Shown: positions 1-12,412, counted from the first letter of the stretch. The stretch is 64,000 bases of DNA from Gnetum montanum (GCA_015680685.1 MNCI01036463.1:1067228-1131227); one strand, 5' to 3'. A program made the numbers and translations. Notes: generated by a model from the letters alone, not told the origin.

Positions 1-2060
1 TATGTTGAATGTACCTTGCCACTAGTAACTACTTTAGAAGATCTGAAGGCTTGATGAGTAGGGAGGTATACTTCAAGTAGATCTTTATGCTCAAAGTTCG
101 GTCTAGGTGGTGCAGATGCTTCAGGTGCGGATGTAGAAGGTTGAGGTGTGTTGCCCTATTTGGGCATGGGGTTAGTTGTAGGTGCAACCAGTTTTTTGTT
201 GTTCTTGTTACTATTGTTAGGTTTGGCTTTGTTGGCCACAGTGGCCACAATGGCTGTTGTAGCCTTACCCTTGTCCTTGTACTTCTTTGTGAAGGTGTTC
301 TTGTATGCAATGTAGGCTGGGTCTTTGCTTGCCTTAGTTGCATCTTGTATGCTCTTAGTCTGGGCAAAAGCCTGACTGAGAGTGCGCGAAGTGAGATAAT
401 ATAGCTTAGACTTAATAAAGTCATTCAATGCACCCTTGAAGAAAACCAGCAAGTGGGCCTCCATGATGGGTTCACGGATTTCATTAAGGGTTGCGCTTCA
501 GCATTGGATGAACTTTTGGATTGGTTCCAGTGGATCTTGTTTTATGCCCATCAACTGATCCAGCGTGACCTCTAGTCTCAAGTTGTACTTGAAACGAAAC
601 ATGAACTGGGTTAGGAGCTCCTCTAGGATTGATATGGAGGAGTGTGGAAGGGCACAGTACCAGTCTAGGGCTTTCCCGGTCAGAGATATGGCAAAGACAC
701 AAATGATCATATGTGATCATTGCTGCAGGAGAAGGGACTCAGACCTAAATGTAACAAGATGTGCGTTGGGATCTCCCTCCTCATTGTATTTCATGAAATG
801 GAGGAGTGACATCTGTGGGGGTAACATTAGTGCAGGGATTGCTGGGCTGATGGGATCATCCTGGTAGAAGTCCATGACTTGTATCGTATCAAACCCAATT
901 ATTTCCTTAGTAAGGGTCTAGATAAGATGGAATGCTTGATCCAGACCTGGGGATGAAGCAGGTGTTTGGGGAACTATCAGGGCAGCTCCTATTTGTGGAG
1001 TAGTAGGGGTAGCAACGTGACCCATCGGGGGTGCCATTGGGATGGCCACTTTGAACTATGTTGCTTGTGGTGTCCACCACCCAGTAGGTGGTGTTGTTGA
1101 GGCAGCAACCACGGGTTGTGCTATCGGGTAAGCTGCTTGTGTGGTTGGTGGAATAGACCATAGTCCCGTGCTAGGTGGTATCGTTTGTGGGGTTTGGTAG
1201 GTCTAATGGTAAACATAATGAGACATTTGCAATGGTAGCGTAGCATATGGAGAAGTGAATGGGGTCCACTAGGTGGATGGGCCTAGGCCTATCATTGATG
1301 GTGGAACAGGTGTAAATGCAGGAATAGAGGTGGGAGCTACTCACCACTGTGAGGTAGGTATGGTGTGAACATGGGATAGGGTAGTTGTGGTTGGTGCACA
1401 TTGCAAAGCAAAAAAGGATTGGTAAACAGTTACTGGGGGAATGGTGACTGGGGTTGAGACAAAGGCATAGGTGTGTTGATGCATCGGAGGAATGGTATGG
1501 CTACCCATTGTTGATGGAATCACAAGTTGTGATGGTGTAGACGTGATCTTAAAGGGAGAAATGGTAGACAATGGGTTCATCCAAAAGCATGGGGTAGGAG
1601 GGATGGTGGCAGGGTTGGTTTGACCCCCTCCCTCAGATTAAGAATCCATTTCCTCCTGTCTATCCTGGAAAGCCTTGTCATGATGAGATGTTGTGTCTTG
1701 CAACTCCTTGGACCTAGTCACCAGGATTAGCTAATCTATAAGCCATTGGTTCATTTGTATCAAAGGGATGGAAACACCAGGAGTGGGAATAAATTCCTTC
1801 CCATTGCAGTAAGAGAAATCGAAGCTACATTTGTCTTCAAGTTCTTGTGTGGCTAAGGGTAGGTTTGCCTGCACCTTAGCACAGAGGAAGCTATATTGTT
1901 CATATTGCTGAGTTAAGCCCTTAGGTGCCAGGTTTTGGATCCTAAGGGATCGACATGGCCCTAGCACTGGGCTAGGCAGTTGCTTAGCACCCGTATTGAC
2001 TTGAACCAGAACAGGAACCTTGAGATTAGCGGTAGCAACAACAGTAGTTGAAGAAGTCAT
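1..2060 (-). pseudogene. Decayed gag of a Ty3-type LTR retrotransposon, cut by the left edge
   Basis: One minus-strand frame runs from an ATG at 2060 to the window edge, about 680 codons broken by roughly eight in-frame stops but no net frameshift. The N-terminal part (2060-1731) is unrecognised. It is followed by a long Pro/Thr/Gln-rich linker (about 1700-900). The capsid-like Retrotrans_gag domain lies at about 875-440: it shows GDPNAHLVTF, then SLTGKALDWY and a following LP, the usual core of plant gag. A Lys/Asn-rich tail follows (about 300-150). No CCHC zinc knuckle is seen before the edge. A primer site and LTR lie just upstream (2283 and above), so this is the first gene of a minus-strand element whose pol lies outside the window. 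Several stops (for example near 915 and 170) look like CAG to TAG changes. Confidence 0.8.
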
Positions 2061-2282
2061 TGTTGCAAGGATAAAAGAGGTGTAAGAAAGGGAAAAAATA
2101 GAAGATATGGCAGTGATCTAAGGCTATATGTCTTGCAGGATTCTGAAGGAACCGTTAGAGTGACCAATCTACACCACACGATGCGTAAATAATCACTAGA
2201 GGATGTCACGTTTATGCTAGTGTGTGACAAGGTACAGAATGCAACAAGACTACTGTGAAATAACGGAAAAGACACCAAAAGT

Positions 2283-2299
2283 CCCTCCTTCTAGCACCA
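2283..2299 (-). promoter_or_regulatory. Primer binding site (TGGTGCTAGAAGGAGGG) of the left-edge element
   Basis: On the minus strand TGGTGCTAGAAGGAGGG lies between the LTR and the gag start, about 225 bp upstream of the ATG. A nearly identical site occurs at 13596 behind another LTR. I could not match it to a tRNA from memory. It is called from its position and its TGG start. The leader 2061-2282 holds no other feature. Confidence 0.55.
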
Positions 2300-2304
2300 G
2301 AAAA

Positions 2305-3960
2305 CTATAGCGATCAAAAACATTGGTGGCTGGAAACACCGAGAGGTCATTGGTTGGACAGTCCTAACCCCAGATCCGTGTGAGGGTTGTGCTAGATAAA
2401 ATGGAACGGGGTGCCCTGAATGGTCTGGTTGATTAGACAGGGACTTAATCAGTGTCACTAAACCTTTTGAAAACGTGTAATTTGAAAACAGTGCTTATAG
2501 CATAAAATAATGATTATTATATGTGAAGAAACGAAAAATGATGTAAAATACAATGATAAGCAGGAGAATAAAGTCAACTGGAGTTAAGAGATGCACCGCT
2601 TCAAGACTATAGCTTTACTTTATCACAATGGATATAATCGGTTGCACGATGCTGGGAAGCACAGAGATCCCAAAGGTAACCAAAATGTTGAAAGCAAGCC
2701 AATTGTACGCTTGAACGCAGATTCAAGAGCTAACAATGCAAAATGATAGAAAGGAAATAGAAGAGAGCTAATAGAATGCCAAATGGGAATGCCAACTATT
2801 TGATTTTTTAACTTGCAAAATATTCAATGCCTCTTGAATTGCCAAATTGCCAACCAGAGTTTTGCTCACAAAGATTTGCCAACAAAATTTTTATGCCAAC
2901 AAAAATTTTCCAACCCTTTGAGTGTTACTTGCTGGGGTATTTATAGGGCTAGGAGGATGCAAGAAATGTGGTCTAGACGGCATGTGTCCTGGACCTATGA
3001 AGTGCTGATGTGTCCATGCTGCATAGACATGCAGAAGCTGATTGACGGGCCTTCTATGTTGCAATTATGCTATCAAAAATGGAGATGTTGGGATTAGATT
3101 TGCCAATGATGAAAACAAGGATTGAAGCATACTGATGTAGTGTAGCCACCCGCTACACTATGCCATGCTTTGGAAGGTAGCATTTTAGTGTAACGTAGCC
3201 GCTTGCTACATTGTGCTACATTATGAAGCGTAGCATGTTGGCGTAGTGTAGTTACTTGCTATGTTGTGCTATGCTATGGAGCGTAGCATGTTGGCGTGGC
3301 ATAGCTGCTTGCTACGCTGTGCTACACTGTGTAGTGTAGCATAGTGTAGCCATCAGTTTGAAGGAGAAATTTGCATTGAAGTTAATTGCAGGTGTTGAAA
3401 GTCTTTAAAGTGTATAGGCTAGTTCTGCATGTTTGCTACGCTATGCTACGTTACGTAGCATAGCATAGTGTAGCAGCTGGCCTTAACTATGATTTGCACT
3501 TAAGTTGCAAACTTTTGTCTGATGATCATGCTGACAATCTGCAACCTTTGTTCTCTGTGAGGTGAAGCATTTGAACTTGCTGATCCTGCATTTTGAGAGG
3601 CCTTTTGTCGTTCTTACAACATCGCTACGCTGTGCTATGCTACGTAGCGTAGCATAGCATAGTAGCCAACATAGCCTGCCTTTTGCTTAATCTGCTACTT
3701 TTCTAGCAAGAGGAACTTTGCTGAAAAACTTGAAGTTAAGCGATGCAATTGGTTTTGAAGGCTAGAGGTGCTTGCTGAGTGCAATTGCAATCACCAAGTA
3801 AGCTGGACCTTTTTGTCTTGCTTTCGCTATGCTATGCTACGCTGCATAGCGTAGCACAGTGTACCACTTTGTCTTGTAACAGTTTACAGTTGATTGCCTG
3901 AACAACTATCTCCTGAAGCCTGCTATGCTACATAGCGTAGCATGGCGTAGCAAACTTTTT
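2305..3960 (-). repeat. 5' LTR of the left-edge element (minus orientation), boundaries approximate
   Basis: The LTR lies directly upstream of the primer site at 2283. A TATA box (CTATAAATA on minus) lies at 2938-2946, so U3 is at higher coordinates and R/U5 spans about 2305-2930. U3 holds an array of palindromes built from GCTACG/CGTAGC (separate entry). The exact LTR ends could not be fixed because no second complete copy is present. The upper limit is set by the end of the palindrome array and could be wrong by several hundred bases. Confidence 0.55.
3130..3955. repeat. Array of GCTACG/CGTAGC palindromes in LTR U3
   Basis: From 3130 to 3355 there is a run of roughly 55-60 bp imperfect repeats containing GTGTAGC and GCTACGCTGTGCTAC. 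Then come four separate hairpin-like inverted repeats of about 32-45 bp at 3434-3474, 3623-3666, 3825-3867 and 3921-3952, spaced by 100-200 bp of unrelated sequence. Each has arms of the type GCTACGCTATGCTACG around a short centre. All lie upstream, in element orientation, of the TATA box at 2938. Confidence 0.8.
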
Positions 3961-4640
3961 GACTAGAAAACTTGCCAAATTGTTTCATGTATCCTAAGCA
4001 TTGCTGATAACTCCACACATCATTTTTGAGTAGGTTGTTAGTTGGATGAGTTGTCCAAGTGGGCAGGCTGGAGAGTTTGTCGAGCCTGTCAAAACTGGGT
4101 GTAGAAAACCTGCCAAAATGGAAAGGTCTACACTTAGAGCATCCATTTCTTGTCGAAGTGTCATGATGCCACACTTGTGGAAATCCTTCACCTGAATTTC
4201 AAGAACCCGGTCAAGCAAGGATGTCTTGAAATTTTTAGGGTGTTTTAGTGAGTGTGGTACACAGTGTATAGGCAGGTATAGTAGCAGTGTAGTAGCGTAG
4301 TCATAGTCTCTGGGGCCATCTAGGTTTTGAAATTGATAACTACCATGGAGTTTGAGCTTGCAAGGTTTGCTACCATGGTGTTTCATGAGCTAAAGCGGTG
4401 AATTATGCATTGGTGACCATGGGTGTCCTGGGATATGCCAAATGTGCTTGGGTGCATGGTAAGCTAGAGTGCCAGTTGTGCTAGAAGATTGTCAACTTTG
4501 TCCACTGTTGGATGAAGATGCTAGTCAAATGTAAAATTTGCCTACTAAAATGTCAAAGTGCCAACCCCTAAAATGTGAGGTGCAGGGGTATTTATAGGGA
4601 TAGGATTAGCGTGAAATGTAGATCGGGTGTCACATGGCAT
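3960..4640 (-). repeat. Second LTR-like promoter segment of the same family
   Basis: The minus strand at 4560-4640 repeats the surroundings of the TATA box at 2938: CCTATAAATACCCC at about 4585-4598, preceded by a similar ACATTTC...AATCCTATC stretch. This suggests a truncated second LTR of the left-edge family. Traces of GTAGCAGTGTAGTAGCGTAG at 4270-4300 fit a degraded palindrome array. No gene is seen in this stretch; the short ORFs at 3923-4386 have no recognisable content. Confidence 0.4.
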
Positions 4641-6567
4641 GAGGATAGATTTCATTGAAAAACTAAATGAAAGTAACAAAAAAATTAAAGTAAAAAATAT
4701 AAAAAGAAAAATATATAGAATAATTAGTAAAATATAAAGAAAATGGAAAACATATAAAGAACAATGTAAGATGAAAAAAGAAGAAAAACCTTTCATCCTC
4801 TTCAAGGTGTTATGGAAGATGGATATCTCCCCCATGACTAAGTTGGAGGGCAAAGAAGATTCTAAAAATGGAGAAAGCTTATTCTCAATTTGAGGTGTTA
4901 GTGTTGTAGTTGGTTACTTGGAAGTTTGTGAAAGGTTTAAGTTGTTGGATGTTGATTAGCATGTGCTTCTAAGAGCTTATTTGATGGTAAATTATCATAG
5001 CCATGGAAGTAAAAGTTAAGTGTGTTATGTATGGTCCTTTCCATAATGTCTAGAACTTAGTTTGTTATGGCACATGCATGTAATTCCAATAGAGAACCTT
5101 GTATTTTAGTTTGAATGTAACTTTTCTAAACCATGCATCATGACATTATTTATTGTATGCCTTGTGCACTTTATTCATAATGAAAGCTACTCTTCGATTT
5201 TCATCTAGCACGTTGAGTATCATAAGTTGTTCTTTTTATGCTAGGTTAATGTCTAGGTTAAGCTCACATGCAGTTGTAAGTGTATGGAGTTTGGTTTGAA
5301 TTGGAAGTTTGGGTAACTTTTCATATACTAACTCATAGAGAGAGTATCTTATATGAAGTTTTCATATTGAATGATATGCCCAAAGAGAATTATTGAGCTT
5401 GTTGCTCTAGTCCTTTCTATATTTCCTAATGGTTCATGTTAAGATTTGATTAATCTTCCTATTGGTTACTTCAACTTAATCATTGGCTTAAGGATGGTAA
5501 GGTGTTGTAATTTTATGTTGCACCCCCAAGCATTGCATTAACTTATGAAAGGTAGCATTTGTGAAGTGTTTTCTATTATAAAAAATTAGTGCTCTAGGCA
5601 CACCAAACTTGTTTACCACATATTGTTGAAAAAATCAAGTTGCAGTAGTAGAGGTACATTCAAAAATGATTATAACTTTAGATCATTTTGTATGGTAGTC
5701 AACATCAACAATGATATATGACTTCTCATTAGACATGGGAGTGATGGATCCTATGAAATCAATCCCCCAAAGGTCAAAAGGCTCTAGTGGTTTAATCCAC
5801 TATTGGGGCCCTTCCATTCTAGCTCTCATTTCTACATCTTGTTGGCATCTTTCACACGAACGAGAAAAATAGTGGACATCCATGAAGATTGTTGGTAAAA
5901 AAAACCTTACCACTTGGATCTTTGTGGCTATCATTCTTCTTACAAGTAGCCCCCACAAGAAACCTTGTGATCATCTTGAAGGACTCTTAGCTAATCTACA
6001 TAAGGTATGCATCATCGTATTAGGCTATCAGCATAAATCTTGTAGAGATTACCCTCTATTTCTATGTAGTATTTGACCTAGTGGAGAAATTGATATTTCT
6101 TCCTATGATCCCATTTAGTAGGAGTATTCTATGTGAGTAGATATGAGAGAAATTTATCATACCAATTTGTGATCCTTGGTGCATAAGCTCTAGTTGCCTT
6201 AGCAAAGAGAAGCTCATTTGAAAATTTATCAAATAAGGGCTTTTAATTATCATTTTTATGCCATCTTAACCAAGATAGATGATATACAACTACATTCTTG
6301 GTTTTCTTTCTATCCATGATTGTTAGATCAAACTCTTGAAAGATCACTAACCACTATATAACATAAGGGTTTATTGTTGGCATATTCATTAAGAAGTGAA
6401 TTGCATTGTGATTAGTGTGCATACAAATTGCATATTTAAGCACATAGTGCTTACATTTCTCTAGAGCATATACCAACATCATGAGTTCATTTTTTGTAGT
6501 GGTGTAATTGAGTTATGCACCCATAATGCTCCTATTATTACAATGGATACAATATGAATGTTTTCGG
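4640..6567 (-). pseudogene. Old Ty3-type pol remnant: integrase and RNase H parts
   Basis: This segment parallels 18350-20290 of the better-preserved Ty3 element, in the same order: an A-rich 3' stretch (4660-4790), the motif CCCCCATGACTAAGTT (4829-4844), then integrase and RNase H. On minus, 5700-6060 still encodes a broken HHCC zinc finger (a CGGY remnant of CGGH), then FDLWGIDFIGSITP and SYIIVDVDY, which hold the first integrase catalytic Asp. Many stops and frameshifts make it non-functional. The RNase H part (about 6280-6560) is broken at 6567 by the next element and resumes at about 10276-10360. Its own LTRs are not identified. Confidence 0.7.
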
Positions 6568-7554
6568 TGCAGATGTGTTGCACCTTGATAGATCCCAATA
6601 GGACCCAATCCACAACTTCCAAGTATATCTAGTTTAGAAAGTAACAACAACATAATGAAATATATAAAAATTCCCTTTTAGTAATAAAGTTCTCAAATAC
6701 ATAGAAAATACATCAAATATGAGGAGTCAAGATCAACTCACAACCCTCCTAAGGATCTTAGAGGCCACACTTTTCCTCTCTTAATCCTCAATTGCTCACA
6801 ATGGAGCCCAAACTCAAGATAAGACACTTATAAGAGATTCTCCTAATCTCTCTCAAGTGATATCCCTTGCCTCTCACTCAACTTCCTTGCACAAGCTCTC
6901 TTTTTGCACAAGCTCTCTTCCCTTATGAGCTCTCTCTCTTGCTCTTTATTGGGATGTTTGGCCTTTAGCACTTTCACTTTGGCACCAAAAATAATAAATT
7001 ACATTAATATTTATAAGTAACTAGAAGGTAAAAATCCTACAAACCTTTCCTCAACTCAACTTAAGATTCTCTAGCTCTTTTCCAAGTCTTCTCACCTTCT
7101 TCTTGATTATTTTAATCTTGCATTGACTATTTCTTAAATTGGAATGGGCATTTTTGAATGTTTTTCCATGTGTCTGGATTGTCTCTGACTTCATGTAGAC
7201 ATCTTATGTGAAAGCCCTACTCATAGAAGAGACATCTACTATTTTTGATAGATGTCTTCTATGGATTTGAGATGGTCTTTACTTCAAGGAAGATGTCTCT
7301 GGAAAGAAATCTATCTTTTTTGGGAGATGTTTATCCTAAAGGTACCAAAAATAAAAATGCTTGTTTTGATGTCAAAAACCTTTGGATGCCTCCCAACAAG
7401 TCCCCATAGATCTTGGAAGCTCATAAAATCATCAAAATGAATCCAAAGCACCTTGAAACATACCAAAACATCCAAGAATCGTCCCCAAAAAAATCAACAT
7501 AAAAAGACACATAACACATAGTGTAGAAGAAGGGGATCAGAAGAAGTCTCTACA
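6568..7554 (-). repeat. 3' LTR of the tRNA-Met-primed element
   Basis: Nearly collinear with 9286-10272: both begin (plus strand) with a TGTTGCACCTTGATAG block and share the phrase GACACATAACAC near the far end. No gene is seen inside; the plus ORF 7252-7440 is incidental. Confidence 0.75.
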
Positions 7555-7578
7555 TGAGCTTTTCCACCATTCAAAATG

Positions 7579-9212
7579 TCATGCTTCATGGCCTTTCACA
7601 AGTTGTAAGGCACCATGCTCCCATGACTCAAGGCCATCATAATAATCATGACTTAATGCATTACAAACATGAGAATAAATATCATTGAAGGCTTTGGTTT
7701 TGAACTTCTCTTGCTCATGGGGGCTTGTCCTCATGTCCCACCATGCTTCCCTTAGCTGATCATCTCCTTGGAATGCTTTCCTTGCATCTCCATGATGACT
7801 CAAACCTACAACAAATAAGAATAAGAAAAAGGAAAAGGATTATGATTTCTTAATCCAAAATCCTTTCTTTGCTTCTTTTTCTTTTTCTTTACCTTCTCCT
7901 TCTTGGTGTTTGGAAGACTACCACTTAGCTTCCTTTCATCAGCACCATGTAGATTACCTTCATGCTACACTTCCACTTGAAAGCCAAGAAAATCAAATCC
8001 ATCATCACGCTTCACAAATTTATCATTACTATAATCAATAACAAGTATCTTTAAATTTGGAAAATCATGTCATTATCAATGTCTTCACTTACATCAATAA
8101 TGACCTTCACAATGACTATTCCAATAGCCATCATTATTCAATAAATAGCCATTATTAGTCTTCTTCTCACTAACAATGGCATCAAAATTCATAACATGAC
8201 TCTCAATCCCATCACAATCATCATAATGATCATGATGCTCATCATTACCATTGAACAAATCGTTATCAATTTGAAGTGAAAAACTAGCATCCATTACACT
8301 AGCTTCAACATGAGTGACATTACTACCATTAATAAGATCAAGCTCACTCTTACTTACCTCTTCATGGCTTCTCCCATCCATATTTGGTTCAACTTGATCT
8401 TCAATATGTAGCTACCCAATATCATCAAATCTTGAAGCTTCAAGATTCCAATTAGGAGTTCCCAATTCCAATGGCTTCTCCTATTCAAAGGAATCCAAAA
8501 CAAGCTCTTCTTTCCATTTTGGAGGTACCAACTCAAAAGGTAAACTATCCTCCATGGTTTTAACATTAGATTCATCAAAAACATCATTAAAGCAATTATT
8601 CTTCCACATACCTTGGCTAGAACACTCACCTCTCTCCCATGAGATAGTCTCAACTTGACTTAGAATCTTCTTTTATTTGCCACAAGGTATAGAACAATTG
8701 CAAAAAGAATCACTATCATACCTTCTAGTGCTACCCTTTATCCTCCTTGAAGAAGTCCCTTGATCTTTGCTACTCTCTTGGCTTTGATCTTGCACCTCCC
8801 ATGACTCATGAGGTAGGAACTCTTCTTGATTAGCAACATACACCATCTTGGACTTTGAAGATCTCTTAGTCCCATTTATGAAGCTCTTGGTTCCCTTGCT
8901 TGAAACCCTTGAGTATTAAGCACTCCTTCGTTCAATAAGAGATATTCTATTAATTCTCAAAATATTTTCCATGTTAGTCTTGAATTTCTTCATCTTCCTT
9001 TTTGAATTTTTTGCAAAATCTTGGTGCTTATGGAACTTTACTTTGGGAAGAACTTCTTGCATTTCAATCACAAAAGCTTTAAAGGAATCCTTAAACTCTT
9101 GAAGCTCTTGTCTAAGCTCTTGACATGTCTTATTCTTTGGATCCATACCTAAAGCAACAAGAATGATATCCAAAAGAAAATATAAAAATATCCACAAAAC
9201 TATTCCTTTCAT
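7579..9212 (-). pseudogene. Gag-like ORF of the tRNA-Met-primed element
   Basis: A minus-strand reading frame from about 9212 (or the Met at 9146, MDPKNKTCQELRQELQEF) is mostly open for some 430 codons with a few stops. A frameshift near 7830 precedes the last part (7803-7579). The N-terminus is a charged, probably helical stretch, then a basic Ser/Arg-rich piece, then a strongly acidic Asp/His/Asn-rich stretch (about 8300-8120) and a Lys run (about 7870). This matches the position of gag, but I see no clear capsid motif, zinc knuckle, protease or RT. The function is not recognised; gag is inferred from position only. Confidence 0.45.
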
Positions 9213-9267
9213 TCAAAAAAAAAAACACCAAGCTTCAACATAGAAGTGTTGAAACCTCTAAACCTTT

Positions 9268-9279
9268 GCTCTGATACCA
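9268..9279 (-). promoter_or_regulatory. Primer binding site for initiator tRNA-Met
   Basis: The minus strand reads TGGTATCAGAGC, six bases inside the LTR end at 9286. This is the canonical plant tRNA-iMet primer site and fixes the element orientation as minus. Confidence 0.85.
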
Positions 9280-9285
9280 ATCTAG

Positions 9286-10275
9286 TGTAGGGGTGTTGCA
9301 CCTTGATAGATCCTAATAGAACCCAATCCACAACTTCTAAGTAGATCTAGTTTAGAAAGTAAGAACAACACAATGAAATATATAAAAATTCCATTTTAGT
9401 AAGAAAATTGTCAAATACATAGAAAATACATCAACGATGAGGAGCCAAGCTCAACTCACAACCCTCCCAAGGATCTTAGAGGCCACACTTGTCATCTCTT
9501 AATCTTCAATTGCTCACATTGGAGCCTAAGCTTAAGGCAAGACACTTATAAGAGATTCTCCTAATCTCTCTTAAGTGCTCTCCCTTGCCTCTTAACTGAC
9601 TTCCTTGCACAAGCTCTCTTCTCTCAACAGCTCCCTCTCCTTTCCTTTATTTGGAAGCTTGGCCTTTAGTGTTAGCCCTTTGGCCCTTGGCACTTTAGCA
9701 CCAAAAATAATGAATTACATTAATATTTATAAGCAACTAGAAGGTAAAATCCCTTGAAACTTTTCCTCAACTCAGCTTGAGGTTCTCTAGTTGTTTCTCA
9801 AGTCTTCTCACCTTCTCCCTAGCTATTTCCATCTTGCTTTGGCTATTTCTTAAATTGGAAGAGGCATTTTTGGAAGTTTCTTGATGTATGTGGGTCATCT
9901 CTAGCTTCATGTAGACATTGTCTATTAAAGCCTTGCTCATGAAATAGATGTCTACTATTTTTGGTAGATGTCTTCTATGGACTTGAGATATCTTTACTTT
10001 AAGGGAGACATCTTTGGAAAGACGTCTATCTTTTTAGAGAGACTTCTATGCTGAAGGTGCCAATATTAAAAATGCTTTTTTTAATGTCAAAAGCCTTCGG
10101 ATGCCTCCCAACAAGTCCCCATAGATCCTAGAACCTCTTAAACTCATCATAATGAGCCCAAAACACCTCAAAACATGCCAAAACATCCAAGAATCATCCC
10201 CAACAAAATCAACATAAAAAGACACATAACACGTAGGGTAGAACAAGGGGATTGAAAGAGGTGTATCTATAGCTA
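9286..10275 (-). repeat. 5' LTR of the tRNA-Met-primed element
   Basis: Partner of 6568-7554. It starts TGTAGGGGTGTTGCACC on plus and ends near 10272. Differences from the left copy are scattered substitutions and small indels, so the insertion is not recent. Confidence 0.75.
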
Positions 10276-10596
10276 CTTCTAATCATCCATTTGTGTAAGT
10301 ACTGCTCCTAATGCATAGTTAGATGCATCTATCATGATATAAAAAGTAGGTTGATCTTCAAACATTCAAAGCAACAAGATGATATGTTAATATGATTCCA
10401 AATTTAGTTTTGAGCTTTATTGTTAGTTTCTTCATCGATGCATAGATTTAGAGCGTTTCTTATGTTTTTTTAAGTAAAAAACTTGGCACCATAATGTAAA
10501 GTAAATTATTTCATGACTTACAATAAATAAAAACATATATTGGCCTAAAGTTTTAGATTTTATTCTGAAAGTTATTTTGATTGCCTTCTTATATAG
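10276..10596. other. Ty3 RNase H tail, then intron-like sequence before the NB-LRR gene
   Basis: 10276-10360 continues the RNase H remnant broken at 6567; it parallels plus-strand sequence near 20300 (GCTCCTAATGCATAG). From about 10360 the sequence is AT-rich with no coding trace and ends in a pyrimidine-rich stretch and AG at 10595-10596, a credible 3' splice site for the exon that follows. The upstream TIR exon expected in this gene type is not present. Confidence 0.5.
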
Positions 10597-12412
10597 GGAA
10601 TGCTGTAAGAACATTGTCAACAAGATACTTGAGGAACTTGATATTAAATTTCTTAATGTTCCCACCAACATGGTTGGAAGAGAAGAGGATTTACTCAACA
10701 TTAAGGATGCTATAATGAGATGCCATTAGAATGGACATGGTGTGACATCAGTGGAAATAAGTGGTATTGGAGGCATAGGAAAAAAGCTCCTTTGAAAAAA
10801 AGCTTTATAATCAATTTTTTTCTCAATATGAAAGGAGTTTTTTTATTGAAAATGTAAGGGGACTTGTAGAGAGCCATGGCATAAATGAAATCCATAAATA
10901 GCTTAGAGTTTAGCTTTTCAAATATAATCAAAGTCACTTAACAAAGGAAGGAACCTAGCTTTTAACAAACACATTTCATAATGTAGAATTTTTAGTAGTG
11001 CTATATAATATTAATAGTAAAATTCAATTGAGCATGGTATTTATTGAAGATTAAGTGTCTTTAAGTCCTACAAGTATCAGTATTGTAACAAGTAAAGAAG
11101 AGGGAGTTTTGAAGCATTACCCTAAAATTGCTAGGTTCTATAAGAATTTGATTTCATTGGATATGTTAAAATTAAACTTCTATACATCAAAAAAATTATT
11201 TTTCTAGTACGCATTTGGAGGAATTTAGAATGTTAGGAATAAATTCAATGAGCTAATAGAAAAGATTGTTAAAAAATGTGATGGGATACCATTAGCATTG
11301 ACTTTACTTGGCATACAAGTTTATGGAACAGATATTAAATTCTGGAAAAATTTATGGAATATTATTGAAGACTCTTTGCATGGTGATCTGAAGAAAATGC
11401 TACAACTTAGCTATGATAATCTTGCCTTAGAGTTGGAAAAATGCGTATTCTTAGATGTTGTCACTTTCTTCCTTTGGGAGAAGAAAGAGCTGCTTGTTTA
11501 GCTTCAAGGACATAATGAAAAGGGTGAATTAAAAGTTTTGTATGCTCTTGAAATATTGAAAAGGAAGCTTTTAATTCAAATAGGCTATCATGGTTTTCTA
11601 AACATGCATGACTTACTTGTGGACTTGGGAAGGAGCATAGTAAAAAATGAAGATGCTTTATCCCTTGGTTGCCGTAGTCAGGTGCAACATCCTTTCGATG
11701 TAAGATATGTATTATTTAAAGAAATGGTATGACGTTATACTATGCTTGTTGTTCATATTTTAAACATGTTTTCTTATTAAAATATATAGCATTTTGTTGT
11801 TTCCTTGACAATGCAATCATTTTTTAGAAGAGGCAGTTACCTCAAAGCCCTATGTCTAAATTTCAGGGGATAGAAAAGATAAAAGCACTTGGCTTAGTGT
11901 CAAATGGTTTAGCTATGTTAGATGATGGATGCCCATAATCTACTAAAGCATTCAACAAACTATCATCTCTAGAATTTTTGATCCTTAATGGTCATTGTAT
12001 TGAAGGCAAGGAAATGCATGGATTACTATGTTTTTTATTTTGTATTATCTTTTTGAACAAGGTAACATTTTGATTTGTCCTAGGCTTTCACATTGTTCTT
12101 CTATATTTAATGAAGGTAGTGATTTTTCCAAGTTATCAAAGAAACTATTATAGCTAAAATGAACTAATTTTCTATACGATCATATCCCTAAGACATTGCA
12201 TAAATCATGTAAGGATCCTACAACTATTTGATGACAGGCTCACAACTATTTGGTGACAGGTTGACCTGATTATGGGAGCATCCTCCTCTATAGGTTAGAT
12301 TCAATAGCTTTTGTTTGAAAAGAAAAATATTAAGTCTTATTCCATCCTTGATCCAAATTTGAATTCCCTGTTGCATTGAACAAGAGGCTCCAACAAAATT
12401 GAGACAACTTAG
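10597..12412 (+). pseudogene. NB-ARC and first LRR exons of a broken TNL-type resistance gene
   Basis: This would encode an intracellular immune receptor of the NB-LRR class. Exon 1 (10597-11726) shows a linker with VGREEDLLNIKDAI, the ATP-binding P-loop VEISGIGGIGK (about 10750-10785), an ENVRGLVE-like RNBS-A, a degraded kinase-2 (VVLYNI), CDGIPLALTLLG (GLPL, about 11277-11312) and MHDLLVDLGRSIV (MHD box, about 11604). A donor GT at 11727 and acceptor AG ending at 11866 define an intron. The next exon starts GIEKIKALGL and carries the first LRR-like text until it is cut at 12412 by an LTR element. Several stops and frameshifts are present, and no TIR exon lies upstream. TNL rather than CNL is inferred from the MHDLL..LGR wording and the exon layout. 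Confidence 0.8.

Larger units (their letters stand above)
6568..10275 (-). mobile_element. Non-autonomous LTR retrotransposon primed by initiator tRNA-Met
   Basis: Two direct LTRs of about 987 bp (6568-7554 and 9286 to about 10272) flank a 1.7-kb internal region. Next to the right LTR the minus strand reads TGGTATCAGAGC, the standard plant primer site for initiator tRNA-Met, so the element is on minus. It splits an older Ty3 RNase H remnant, whose parts lie on both sides. There is no pol, only one gag-like ORF. Possible target duplications TTCGG (6563) and TTCTA (10277) match at three of five positions, so the outer boundary may be off by a few bases. Confidence 0.75.

Noticed and set aside
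87-404. Plus-strand ORF of 105 codons, Cys-rich
   Set aside because: Antisense shadow of the gag reading frame.
3130-3955. Repeats with spacers resembling a CRISPR array
   Set aside because: Units are palindromic, variable in length and unevenly spaced, in an LTR of a plant genome.
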